Source of the DNA: Nymphaea colorata
Taxonomy: Eukaryota; Streptophyta; Magnoliopsida; Nymphaeales; Nymphaeaceae
Length of the DNA stretch: 60,000 nucleotides
NCBI RefSeq assembly: GCF_008831285.2
Contig: NC_045144.1
Location: 4,024,268 to 4,084,267 of the forward strand
Direction: 5' to 3'
The translations under genes and the position numbers were made by a program. How positions within the stretch are numbered: position 1 is the first letter of the stretch; the number at the start of each line of letters is the position of its first letter. Under the pieces are notes generated by a model. That model had not been told where the DNA came from. It was given only the letters and a program-made list of their open reading frames with translations, and did not search any database. Shown piece after piece: positions 49,943 through 60,000 of the stretch.

Positions 49943-50193
49943 AGCTCATAGTTAAACCACCTTAAAGAAACTGAATTCATTGCCACAGAGGAGAGTCCAA
50001 AGAGAGGTGAACTGATAGCTAGGCATTCGTGTCCAAGATCACTCGTGCACCATGAGAGGGAGAGTGGAAGACCTCGCCATTGTTGTGATTGCCCTTGTTC
50101 CAAACAACCATCGACTTCACCCCTCTAGGCCTTGCCTTTGAGGTGTTGTGTGTTGGTGCGCGTGCAATAGCCTTCTGCTCATCAGTCGGCCGC

Positions 50194-50235
<42 letters not shown>
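49605..50235. promoter_or_regulatory. CT/GA-repeat-rich upstream region of the ZF-HD gene
   Basis: Long pyrimidine tracts with CTCTCT runs at about 49613-49625, 49770-49792, 49863-49942 and 50195-50233 lie 0.7-1.3 kb upstream of the ZF-HD start. In plants GA/CT repeats bind BBR/BPC proteins, which regulate several homeobox genes; a regulatory role here is inference. The open frames over these tracts are low-complexity artefacts. Confidence 0.45.
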
Positions 50236-50913
50236 GTGCTCGCTTCCACATATCAGCAAGTCCGGGCAGCCCATCAATCCTATCCCTTGAATGCGGTTTC
50301 TTGGCCTTGTCTTTCTCCACTGTCAGGCTATAGAATGCTAATGCTGCTCTTTTCGTTCAAAAACTTGCAACTCCAGGTAAACTGTCTCGTGTCTACATCT
50401 AATATCGCTGATATCCAATTTCAAATTCTTGATTTTTCCTCTTAAAAAGTTGTCCGCCCAAGCGATCGGCCGTGCTTCACCCTCTGCGTCATTGACCTTG
50501 AGTTGCGACTTCCAATGTCTTCTTGTTCAGTCCCAGCAAATCAGACTCGGCTGACCCCTCAACCTCATTCTCGTCTCTCTTATCCCCTTCTCTGACTTAG
50601 AAAAGAGGAAGAGGGAAAAAAGTTGTACTCGTTAAGTTGATACAGTGTCCACCCCCACATACAGACATACTATAACTGATTGCCGGACCCTGTTCTACTG
50701 GCGGAAGAACAAAAGAAGAAGAAGAAGTGGAGGAGGAGGAAAGAGGCCGGAGACAAGTTTAGGTGAGAAAGGCTATTTTCTAAGCTAAGAATACTGCTCC
50801 TGTAAGTTGGCATTCCGCAAAATCCTTACTTACCAGTTAAGCCAAAGCAAGACCACAATTTGCTGTCCACAGTTCTTGCTGCTTGGCACTGTTGCTTCTG
50901 GTAGCTAGCGGAG
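50236..50913 (+). promoter_or_regulatory. Proximal promoter and 5' leader of the ZF-HD gene
   Basis: A GA-rich stretch (about 50703-50750, with GAAGAAGAAGAAG and GGAGGAGGAGG) is typical of a plant 5' leader. An in-frame stop TAG at 50902-50904 lies 12 bases before the ATG and supports the start. I see no clear TATA box. TTTAGGTGAGA near 50760 resembles a donor, so an intron in the leader is possible. Confidence 0.4.
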
Positions 50914-51672
50914 ATGGAGCTATCCGCTCATGGCGGGGAGATTCCAATCCCAATCAGCAGCAGCTATGGAGGTGGTGCTCACATTGTGCACAGTAGCTCA
51001 CCCCCAAATCATGTGATGCCAACAGCGACTCTTCCCCCATCGAACGGCACCACCGCCCTTGATCATGACCTGCCCCACCACCATAAGAGGGTGGTCAAAT
51101 ACAGGGAGTGCCTCAAGAACCATGCAGCGGCCATGGGAGGCAACGCCACGGATGGCTGCGGGGAGTTCATGCCCGCCGGCCCGGAGGGTAGCCTTGATGC
51201 CCTCAAATGCTCGGCCTGCAACTGCCACCGGAATTTCCATCGGAAGGAGATTGAAGGTGAGCTTCCTTCCTCGTGTGACTGCAACTACCATCTCAAGGGG
51301 AGGAAGGTAGGGAAGGGCGTCCTCATCTCCGCCGCCGAGGCGGCGTACGGGTACCCCACCAACAGCCTCATCCCAAGGCCGCCCGTCATAATGTCCTACA
51401 ATTTAGGGGTACCCTCCGAGTCCGATGAGCACGAAGGTGGCGGGGTTCTGACCAGGGCTCCAGTTGTTAAGAAGAGGTTCAGGACCAAGTTCACTCCGGA
51501 GCAGAAGGAGAAGATGTTGAGCTTCGCGGAGAAGGTGGGTTGGAGGATACAGAAGCAGGAAGAAGAGGTGGTGCAGCAATTTTGCCAAGAGATCGGCGTC
51601 AAGAGGCGGGTGCTCAAAGTCTGGATGCACAACAACAAGCACCATTTGGCCAAGAAGAATCCGCCAACGTGA
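50914..51672 (+). CDS. ZF-HD (zinc-finger homeodomain) transcription factor, complete
   Basis: A 252-residue protein in one exon, the usual intronless structure and length for plant ZHD proteins. The ZF-HD dimerisation zinc finger lies at about residues 61-112 (KYRECLKNHAAAMGG, CGEFMPAG, LKCSACNCHRNFHRKE), with the conserved Cys/His residues in place. The homeodomain is at about 186-248 (KKRFRTKFTPEQKEKM to KVWMHNNKHHLAKK), keeping the ZHD form of helix 3 in which M replaces the usual F before HNN. The N-terminus is Ser/Pro/His-rich. ZHD proteins are nuclear, form dimers through the finger and bind ATTA-core DNA; roles in floral and leaf development are known in the family. It resembles the ZHD1-4 group, but I cannot name the orthologue. 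Codon use is GC-rich relative to the flanks, as expected of a real gene. Confidence 0.97.
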   Translation: MELSAHGGEIPIPISSSYGGGAHIVHSSSPPNHVMPTATLPPSNGTTALDHDLPHHHKRVVKYRECLKNHAAAMGGNATDGCGEFMPAGPEGSLDALKCSACNCHRNFHRKEIEGELPSSCDCNYHLKGRKVGKGVLISAAEAAYGYPTNSLIPRPPVIMSYNLGVPSESDEHEGGGVLTRAPVVKKRFRTKFTPEQKEKMLSFAEKVGWRIQKQEEEVVQQFCQEIGVKRRVLKVWMHNNKHHLAKKNPPT

Positions 51673-51860
51673 ACTACAGCAGAAGCGCCAACCCTCAACT
51701 GCCTTTTTTTTTTTTTTTTCCTTCCTCTTCTTTTTTTCCGTTTCGTTTTTCTTAGTCTAGTGTGTGTTTTCTTGTCTGCGAGTTCATTGTGAAACTAATG
51801 TAGGTTAGGGAACATTCTTAAATAACTTCTCTCAGTTCTTAACTTTGTTGCATACTTAGA
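51673..51860 (+). other. Probable 3' untranslated region of the ZF-HD gene
   Basis: Begins after TGA 51670-51672. A long poly-T stretch lies at 51703-51720 and further T/C-rich sequence follows. A poly(A) site cannot be fixed by eye. Confidence 0.45.
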
Positions 51861-53498
51861 GCTTCAGGTTTGTGTTGCCCGTTTTCTCTTTTCCTCCTAT
51901 CCTTTCCTCTTGTTATGCAGAATTCCCCGAATTGTTTGAGTTCTGGGTTTTTCATCTCCAATGCAGTAATAATTCTTATGCGGTTCTTTCTCTGTCAGCC
52001 ATGTTGTGGTTCAGAACCTAGAAGTCCGAGTCCCATGAACCTGGCTTCTGTTCATTTACATGTACTAGCTGATCACTCTACAGTTAGATCTCAATCCTAT
52101 GCTGCCAAATTTCAGACATCGCCTCATTTGATTTACCGCCACTACTGCATCCGGGAGCAACTATTTCCTTCGGCGAACCTTCAGAAATATTATTATTTAT
52201 TATCATTACTTTTATTATTGTTATGGTGGATAAAGAAGTACATATACTTGCGGAATCCGCATGCTACTGCTTTTAGCAAACTTCAGAGATCTTGCGCAAG
52301 CCGAAATGCATGATTAAAGCCAAGAATATGTTCGGCTTTTGCCGTGTTGTTGGGTCGTTGGTGGAGCCGCTTCTTGCTCTGAACATTGACTCAAATCTGG
52401 TGTTTAATTTTCAGCGGCTGGATAATTCGATTCATGGCACTGATTAATATTGATGATCATCCATTTTAACCTTCTATCTATCAAACGGTATATCTGGTTC
52501 AGTTATCTAGGGGAAAAGACAAAGAAAAGAAAAGGGAATCGGAAGCTGGGAATAAGATATATGTACGGGTTCTCATGTCAAAGAAGACACGCGATCAATA
52601 TGCTCAGTTTGAAGTTTTTAATTAACTCTAACCTGCCAACCAGGTGGAGAGAGATCTAGATCTTGTTGGTTCTCTGTTAGCACCAACCTTTGGTTTATGG
52701 GTAGAGGGCAGCATTGTGTATCTCTTCAAGTACTCAATAATCAAGCCGATTCATTCTTTAGTTTAATTAAATTTATAAAAGTTCATTAAATATGTAAATT
52801 GAGTAAATACAAATTAACATTATATGAACCGATTCATGCGTCATTTTTATCAATATTAAGTTAATATACTGAATTCTCATTTCCCTTTGGAAACTCATTT
52901 TTCATGTTAGTCAGATAGCTCAACCAGTGCACGGTAATATATCAAAGCAAGGCTTAAAACTTTATCTACCAAGAATTGGTGTTCCTCATGTAGGATCTAG
53001 TGCAATGGAGATCATAAGAAACGGCTAATAAGCCGCCCTCTAAAGCCTCCTGCTCAACGATTACCTTAATCAGCAACATTTCGAGACGTAGAGAATTAGT
53101 TCCTCCTTGTCCTCATTTTTGCTATTGAGGCTTGAGAGAGTACCTACTGCTTTCGTTTTCCTTCTTTCATTTGGAAAATATCATAAAAATCGTGCAGTCC
53201 CCGCCAATGCCAAATCCAGAGCCGGGCACATACCTTGAGCTTTTCTCTGTTTCAAGTAAAGTGGTCATGGCAACCACCACCTGATCAGCCACATCATGAA
53301 CGAAATTTCTGTTTGCGGCCGTCGATCGTCCGCTCATTTCAATCACTTTTTCTGCTAAATTTGGACAATCCTTCTGTAGAAATCTTTGCTTTTTTCCAAC
53401 CAGCAGTTGTTTGTGGCCACTGAAACAAGCAACCTAAGTTCCATAAAAGTGGACCAACCTTAAATCTGATGGCTTGCCTCACATTTCTCTACCTACAG
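51861..53498. other. Intergenic DNA, no gene seen
   Basis: The 147-residue frame at 51870-52313 shows no domain and contains a low-complexity leucine tract. Nothing else is recognisable. Confidence 0.4.
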
Positions 53499-53695
53499 TA
53501 GGGATGTCATCAACTGGATCAGATTGGAATCACATGTACTCTTTACCATATATTTGTTTTTTTTTAGATGTTCATACATTTAATTTGTTTTTGAATATGA
53601 GTGGTAGAAGTCCATTCCATATCTGAATCTAAATATTAAGTTCACAACCTTAATGTAATACAAATCCGACTTTTATTTTCACACCAGCATCCCTA
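53499..53695. mobile_element. hAT-type MITE, probable
   Basis: Starts TAGGGATGTCATCAACTGG and ends CACACCAGCATCCCTA, so the outer eight bases form a perfect inverted repeat (TAGGGATG). Length is 197 bp and it is AT-rich without coding capacity. TAGGGATG termini are common in plant hAT MITEs. The flanks do not show an 8-bp duplication. Confidence 0.45.
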
Positions 53696-54958
53696 GTCCA
53701 ACTTCTAAATATGCAACCAATTTAGAACTGCATTATGGTATGATAAGAGTCAACTTTCAAAATTTATGAACATTGGATATAGGATATTTACTTTAAACTG
53801 AATCCAATCGAATTCATTTACATCAGAATCCAAATCAAAGTGCAATCGGATCTCATTTTCTACCCCGAATATGATCCGATTTCTCAGTTGGGTATTTATA
53901 TATATTAACTTTTTGAAGCGGTTCGGCTTCCAAATTAGATCCATTAGCATCCAAGCTCCCAAGTCTGACCCTAGTCTGACCGTCCTAAAGTTTCCACTTG
54001 TAGTGAGGCATAATCTTCCTTTGTTTTTTTTTTTTTTTTCATGTTTGATAAATATAAACATAAAATCTTTAATTATAAATTCAAATAAGTTTTCTGACAT
54101 GCTTGAGGCTGAGATTCGTTCTGCCCAGAAATTATTTTTGCCATCATGGGCCTTTGAAAAGAAAAGAAAAGTAAATAAATAAAAATTGATATCATTAGTT
54201 CTTGTGCTTAACCTACTACTTAGTAGCTTCATAGCATGTGCAAAAAGGGAGCCATGCTTATTGATCCAGGTTTTAAAACTATTAGCTACTGTTGATTAGC
54301 GATCTCACAGGCCCTTTTTAGGCTTGGACTACCTAAGAACAGATTGTAGAGCAAGTCACATAGCACTAATCGATCGATGTGTCCATAATGCCCCATTTAC
54401 TATATACATATGTTTGCTTAGGAATCAGCGAACATTCATCATTAATTTTGTTAGGCCATTTTTATCTTATGGCCGGCCGGCTGCATGGAAAGAGCGGCCT
54501 GGGAGTTGAGGGGTTAGTGTTAGAGATAATATCAGTTTTTTTTTCTTTTTCTTTTTAGTGTCCGGCCGGCTGGTAGTGACGACCAGGATTAAGCTTTGAG
54601 GCCACAACGTGAATGCTTTCAGGTTATCTTAATTTAATTGTTTTGATAACTTTTACTTTTATACTATATGTACAAGTTATCTTTGCTCTACATAAGCAAT
54701 CAAAGCAGAGGCACATGGTGGGAAGTTTAGTTTAAGAATTTTCACTATTAATATATAGAGTTTTAAGTTAACAAAGTCAAAGGAAGAGTGCGACTACTTT
54801 TTTTCACTTGGACTAGTTAGACTTTAGAGTGCAAGTACACCTGCTGATGTTTGTCCACCCAAAGTGCACTATCTTGTCAACAAACATGGCTTTTAGGACA
54901 AGAGGTCAGAGCTTGTGGGCACCCAAGCATCCATCTTTCGGAAAAGCATCAAAAACCT
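53696..54958. other. Intergenic DNA, no gene seen
   Basis: AT-rich, with a poly-T run at 54026-54040. Words such as GGATC/GATCCG near 53850-53890 resemble the preceding MITE and may be another decayed copy. Two CCGGCCGG words at 54473-54480 and 54562-54569 stand out but are unexplained. Confidence 0.35.
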
Positions 54959-54961
54959 TTA

Positions 54962-55353
54962 GGGGTTGTTTGATAGTCCTCAGATCTAATTTGTTCAAAA
55001 TCCGGGATTGTAATAAGAATGCACGACCTGAGATCTGCATATTGGAGATCTGTTGATAGGGCTTCGAAGGCTGAGAGAGAGAGAGAGAGAGACCCTCACT
55101 AGTAAGTAAGATCAGTCACCACACCTGCATCAATGGGGATACAAATGCATGAGCTGATCAACTAATAGTCGGACTCTAACCTAGGCACCAACATAACTCT
55201 GGACTCTACAGGCAAGGGAAACATCAGGGGACATCAACTCTCGAGTTGGGCGGTAGAATGAAATGAGACACCTTGAATCTTAGAACTTTGGACCTTAGAT
55301 CTATGGATCTCATATAACCTTGGATTTAAAACATGAGACAACCAAACATAGCT
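54962..55353. mobile_element. MITE-like element, possibly PIF/Harbinger type
   Basis: The left end GGGGTTGTTTGATAG and the right end on the other strand (AGCTATGTTTGGTTG) form an imperfect inverted repeat. TTA stands on both sides (54959-54961 and 55354-55356), the usual PIF/Harbinger duplication. Length is 392 bp and a (GA)n run lies at about 55071-55092. A three-base duplication is easily met by chance, so the call is moderate. Confidence 0.4.
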
Positions 55354-55571
55354 TTAAGCTTAGGCAGACAAGTGGGGAAATTTTAAAAAGAGAGAGAGTT
55401 GATAAAGAGCTATAAAATTCATGCGCATGCCATCGACATTAATTTAGGCATCGGGACTTTGGAATTGGGAGTTAACTCATGAATGGTACTGTATGCAAGT
55501 AAAGCCAAAAAGAAATTCAATTATGTTATCAGAAAAAAGGTACTGCTACTTGGAGCTGCAATATAGTGAGT

Positions 55572-55735
55572 AGAGTTACTTTTGCTCGACTCATGTCAGC
55601 TCGGCTTGAGCTCAACTCATTCAGCAGATTAAAGTGATTGAGTTCGAGCCAAGCAGCAAACTCAACTAGTTGAATGAGTTGAGCCCAAGCTAGGTAGCGT
55701 CAACTTGCATAGGCTCATTTATGCTCAATAAAGTT
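55572..55735. repeat. Relic resembling hAT subterminal sequence
   Basis: Dense ACTCGA/GAGCTC/GAGTTCGAG words (GCTCGACTCATG, GGCTTGAGCTCAACTCATT, TTGAGTTCGAGCC) match the vocabulary of the ends of the hAT at 21223-29337. No terminal repeat or transposase is attached. Probably a fragment of a related element. Confidence 0.4.
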
Positions 55736-58061
55736 TCCTCTGCACAATATGCTTGGCCTTTTGAAGACAAAGACAACTTTTCCTGTATGTGTATGTGAAG
55801 GTTTCAAGAGAGGTCTTCATTGCAAATCCTATTAAACTTTTAGATGTGTTGGGTTTTGTAGATCTACAAAAAATTTGGAGCCAATATCTCAATTCAAAAA
55901 ATGGTATACATATCTGTCAAAATTGTAACTATTTTTGCATAAATGTAAGAGTGGCGTAGATTAATTTATGAACTGCTCAATCAATTTGGCGATTTCTAAA
56001 ATGGTACTTATGAAATCACTTTTTCAAAGCTAAATACGAGCCATCATTTTTTCTTAAAAAAAAAGAGACTAATTTCGTATATACCACATTGTAAACCAGC
56101 TTATAATTAGTTTAAATAATTCTATATTTACTCAATTTGCATGCTTCACGAACACGTGCAAAAAAGCACCAAAAAATATCTTATATACAAGTAAGGTTTT
56201 TTCTTTTTACTTCTCGTGAATTAAGGTAAAAAATTTGAGGCCTGTTTCTACAAAAGTGTTTATCTTCACAAATGTTATTTATGTGACCGTGCTTGGTGGT
56301 CCTCGAGAACTCAACTAAGTAATCTCGTGACAAAAGAAGTGCAGTTACATTTTACAAATACAATACCTAATGAAAATTAAATTTCAATTAATGGCTTGAA
56401 GTGGGTTCATATTAGATCGAAAAATATAGACATCAATATAATTTACTGATAAAGGACAATATTAATAAAAATTGCAACTAACATTTTTTCAAGGTTTTCA
56501 AGGTAAAATGAAGTGGATTTCAAGCTTTTATTTGATAGCTTTCACGGAAGAAGTGATTATTAAAAAAAAAATCATAAAGTATGTCTGTTTCTAGAAATTA
56601 TAAGGAAAAAAGTCCAAAAATTCCATCCCTTTCCCATGTAGAATTTAACTGAACAGGTTCTGGTTCTGCCTGGGGAGAGCCATGGCCAAAGTCTATGCAC
56701 ACGAGGAACGCCGATCATAATGTAGCAAACTTACTCGCCCGTAGTAATTAAAGATCAAACATGTCGGCAAATCATCCAATAATTCTTATAAAACCCAAAA
56801 GGAAACACCAATGGAAATCATTTAATTCGCTTAACTCGAGAACCATCTCTTCTTATACGAGATTACTGGTTCATGCTTAGATCAACTATTGTTTAAAGGA
56901 AACACCAATGAAAGCTTTGAATATGAAGTCGGATTTGTCACAGGAAAATTGAATATCTAATTAATCACAAAACAAAAGCAAAAGGAAAAGGAAACAAAAA
57001 AGACTAATGCCCTGAATCCGAAGTTCGGCTTTTCAAAGAAAAGACCGCTTCTGAATCTGATGCTAGATTTTTTGAAGGTTGAATATCTACAGCACGCACT
57101 CACGAGCACGACAGATGACAGCATATCGCCCTGAAATCTGTGAAATGTCTTAACTCCAGGCTGCCAGAGCAAGTTTAGTCCAGCCCTAGCCGAGCTACTA
57201 CCACTCCCTCAATCTGCTACCAAATAGCTGCTCCGTGCTTAAATGTGAAATCCTTTCAACCAGACTTGAAGATGCTCAAAGATCTTTCTTTTTTCGCTCC
57301 ATTTTTGTTATCAAAATCAGTATGAGTCCAGCATGTACCGGATTATCTAATGTCCGGCTGGACCCCATGAATGACCGACTGGTTCAGGTCTGTCGGTTTC
57401 TCTCCCATATCATAATCAGAAGTGGAGTCGAGCGCTGCCGTGTGATTGCTCAGACTCAGAGGCAGGAAGCTGCCGCAAAGGAAGAAGAGGGCGACGGCTC
57501 ATCCCGTCGACCATGGTACACATCCAGATGGATGTTGATGGACGTGACTCCAAGTCTCACATTCTTGTCATTTGTCAAACGGGGAAAGGCCCGTGACGGG
57601 CTCGTTCTTCTAAGCCTATATTTATACAATTGAAACAAGGAAAAGGAAAGCTGAAACGCTATAACCACTCAGCAGGCTGCTTGCTTTCTGTCCTCTGTGA
57701 ACTATGACTCTTTTCTGCTATTTTCCTTCTTCTCCACGCAAGTGACAGATGATTGAAAAGTTGGTGAATCTCCACTAGTCGGACTAGTGTGGTATGTACT
57801 TGATAGAATTTTTGGGAGGTTACTGGTTCATGCTTAGATCAACTATTGTTTGAGTAAGATTGAACTAAACATATACGTAGCCAAGAAAACCAATAATGTC
57901 AAAATTGACATCCAACCATTTACATCTTTAAATAGGATAATCATGCAGTGCACTATGATAAGGAACGAGTAGCAAAAGGTGATAAAAGTGGAACTGCAAA
58001 CGAACTACTGTTTGCAGGAAGATGCCATATATGGAACCATAATGCAGTTTAACGGTACCTT
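55736..58061. other. Intergenic DNA, no gene supported
   Basis: AT-rich until about 57170. The stretch 57190-57620 is GC-richer with an open frame of 132 codons (57235-57633), but no domain is visible. Confidence 0.35.
56863..57851. repeat. Pair of exact 32-bp direct repeats
   Basis: The 32-bp string starting TTACTGGTTCATGCTTAGAT occurs at 56863-56894 and 57820-57851, 957 bp apart. A shorter repeated string, AAGGAAACACCAATG, occurs near 56799 and 56897. This suggests local duplication. Confidence 0.8.
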
Positions 58062-58272
58062 TAAAGGGTGTTTGGTAAGAACATTGTGTTCTTACAATGC
58101 ATCTTCTTGTTACATGTGTTTCAAAAACACCGGTTGTTATTCCAGGAAATAAGGTTTAATCATGTTCAGCATTTGATTATTGAATCTAAAAACAATATCT
58201 GTAATCATACCACATTTCTTGGAATAGAAATATGGCGATTCTTGAACAGTGGATTTATCAAACGCCCCTTTA
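58062..58272. mobile_element. hAT-type MITE
   Basis: 211 bp. The left end TAAAGGGTGTTTGGTAAGA and the right end on the other strand TAAAGGGGCGTTTGATAAA form an inverted repeat with few mismatches. The flanking eight bases are GGTACCTT (58054-58061) and GGTTCCAT (58273-58280), six of eight identical, as expected of an old hAT duplication. It is AT-rich and has no coding capacity. Confidence 0.6.
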
Positions 58273-58280
58273 GGTTCCAT

Positions 58281-60000
58281 TTGATAGAGCATGAAACTGT
58301 GAGGAATGGGTCGGCTGCTGGCATGAAGCAGATACCAATTTGTGGTTTTACAAACACTCAATGCAGCAACAGAGCCACATATGAGACAGAGTGCCTGAGA
58401 ATGTTTTCCTAATCAAGAATTTAGGAAAACCATACACCAAAATCCACTTTTGCTGTCAGCAAACCACAGACTCTGCATCCAAGTTTCAAACCACAAGGTT
58501 CTTAAGCGTATCCTAAATTCGTTACCCATTGAATCCTCATGGGTTGGCACAGGTATCTTCGACAGTAGAGTTCAATATCCGTGCATTTTGAAGAATCAGG
58601 ACGATGCAAAGGCCAACAAGAGCAGGGTTGCAGACTTGGAGCCTCAGGTTACTAGTCCAAAGGTCAGCCGCAGGCAAACACGGCCAGACAAAGGATGCGT
58701 GCATGGAGCCCTTTCCCACAATGAAGCAGGCCCGCTCAATCAAACTTCAGATTCGTTGTGCACATGCAAGAAGTCCGTTCACCAAGCCAAGCGCCACATC
58801 CTTATTTTGATACAAAAAGATAGAAGGAGAGTTACTTTTCCATTATTTACGAAGGTTAAGTTGTTCTATGTTGGCCATTAACTTGGCAATTCCTTCAGTT
58901 ATTGCATTTAGTATGTCGTTCATCATAGCTTTGATCCTGATTGGAAGGAGAAACCCTCCTGATAACTGCTGCATCATAGACCGACTACATGATAATAAAG
59001 TGGTTTATATGCCTAACCTTGAAACAGCGATCTGTAAGGAACTCGACTCCTATAACTACGGATTACAGACCTTGGGCGTCCAACTATTGCTGTAGCCTGA
59101 ACACCTGATTTCAATCCAGACTAGCAAAACTTGTTCCATGGAAGAAAGAATTCATGGTCTTGTTGTCTTTCGATACAGAATAATTGAAAACACATAGGCA
59201 TACACACACACACACACATGCCCCGACGTTGAAGCAGAACCATACTGCCAACATGTTAAGCCAAGCTGCGCCTTAAAAATATGCATTGATCTAAAGATGT
59301 AATTTAACTCAAATTGAACATTCCACTCTAGGGCATGTTAAAATTTGACTTGTAAAGCCTATCTAGTGAGTTATAATAAGCTTTCTTCGAGCCGAACCAC
59401 TTGTGTGCGTGTGTGTGAGGGAGAGAGAGAGAGACGCGGGGGGTATGGGTGGGAGTACAAGTGTATTAACTGAGAGCAAAAAATGAGATGGAAGACGATA
59501 AGCTTTCTTTCTCAGGAACCTTGGCGATGCTACCGGACATGATTTCTCGGACGGGAGCAAATAAGCTTTTCTTAGTACCTTCCTTGTGCCAACCAAGTTT
59601 GACCTCTCATGCATCGTGGCTTTTCATGTAAGGCAGTCCAACATTTTCTTGAATATCCCCTTACACGCTTGGTAAGAACCTGATTCGTAAACACCAAATA
59701 GTAAAGGCACCAGATACCCGTGGTCGCAGCACCCGGCAGGCTATAATCAAAGAACTTGAATCCAGCGGAGAATCACCAAATATGAGCACTATAGCTGGCC
59801 AAACTTCTCAAACATGCAACTTTACAACTCCAGAGAACTGCCTTTTCTTCTACATAATCTTCTTCATTTTTGTGTTCGGCAGATTATACACACGTTTCTG
59901 GAAAACACTCGAACAAACTGAAGATAATTATGTTGCTCGCTTTTCAAAAAGAATGGACTCAGTTAACAAGACATCTCCCGGGCTTGACAGAAATGACCAG
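58281..60000. other. Unassigned DNA at the right edge
   Basis: Open frames (58450-58881 and the minus-strand stretch about 59560-59760) show no recognised domain. A (CA)n run lies near 59202-59218 and GT/GA runs near 59403-59435. A gene beginning beyond 60000 cannot be excluded. Confidence 0.35.

Noticed and set aside
50998-51698. Several overlapping frames on both strands within the ZF-HD gene
   Set aside because: Shadows of the GC-rich ZF-HD coding sequence.
51870-52313. 147-codon open frame after the ZF-HD gene
   Set aside because: No domain; contains a poly-Leu stretch from a T/A-rich repeat; more likely 3' flank.
57235-57633. 132-codon open frame in a GC-richer stretch
   Set aside because: No recognisable motif, no conserved start context, and the minus strand is also open; left as unassigned.
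59560-59760. Minus-strand open stretch of about 65 codons reading FDYSLPGAATTGIW and onward
   Set aside because: Composition looks protein-like, but there is no start, no clear acceptor and no family I recognise; could be an exon of a gene beyond the right edge but cannot be supported.

Overview
This is nuclear DNA from a land plant, most likely a flowering plant. The evidence is plant-specific transcription factor families (a BBX B-box gene and a ZF-HD zinc-finger homeodomain gene), plant-style Ty1/copia retrotransposons primed from the initiator Met tRNA site, an Ac-like hAT transposon, MITE-like elements, many (TA)n and (CT)n microsatellites and long AT-rich intergenic DNA. I cannot place it to order or genus from sequence alone.

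Only two host genes can be supported. At the left edge the first coding exon of a BBX gene (527-709, minus strand) ends in a clean splice donor, and the rest of the gene lies beyond the window. At 50914-51672 (plus strand) there is an intact single-exon ZF-HD gene of 252 codons, preceded by several CT/GA-rich blocks. Between and after them the DNA is mobile-element sequence or unassigned AT-rich sequence.

Transposon layout: (A) an old, heavily decayed copia element at about 5137-10176 on the plus strand; a GC-rich block at about 10.7-13.8 kb that contains a degenerate repeat of about 195 bp; (B) a copia element at 18195-30669 on the minus strand, flanked by the target duplication GTTTT, with 343-bp LTRs; (B') nested inside it, an 8.1-kb hAT transposon at 21223-29337 with matching terminal inverted repeats and an imperfect 8-bp target duplication; (C) a younger-looking Tork/Tnt1-like copia element at 32368-37607 on the minus strand, flanked by CACAC. 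In C all polyprotein segments share one reading frame, broken only by point stop codons. Three MITE-like elements sit at 53.5, 55.0 and 58.1 kb.

The most interesting structure is the nested hAT. Besides a decayed BED-finger/hAT-dimerisation transposase it carries pieces of host genes: exons of a bHLH transcription factor with introns retained, including the 66-nt exon of the bHLH domain, a bZIP basic-region exon, and an unidentified set of antisense reading frames. It looks like a transposon that captured transcription-factor gene fragments and then inserted at the protease active-site codons of copia element B.

All coordinates, motif readings and repeat matches were made by eye; no database search or alignment program was run.
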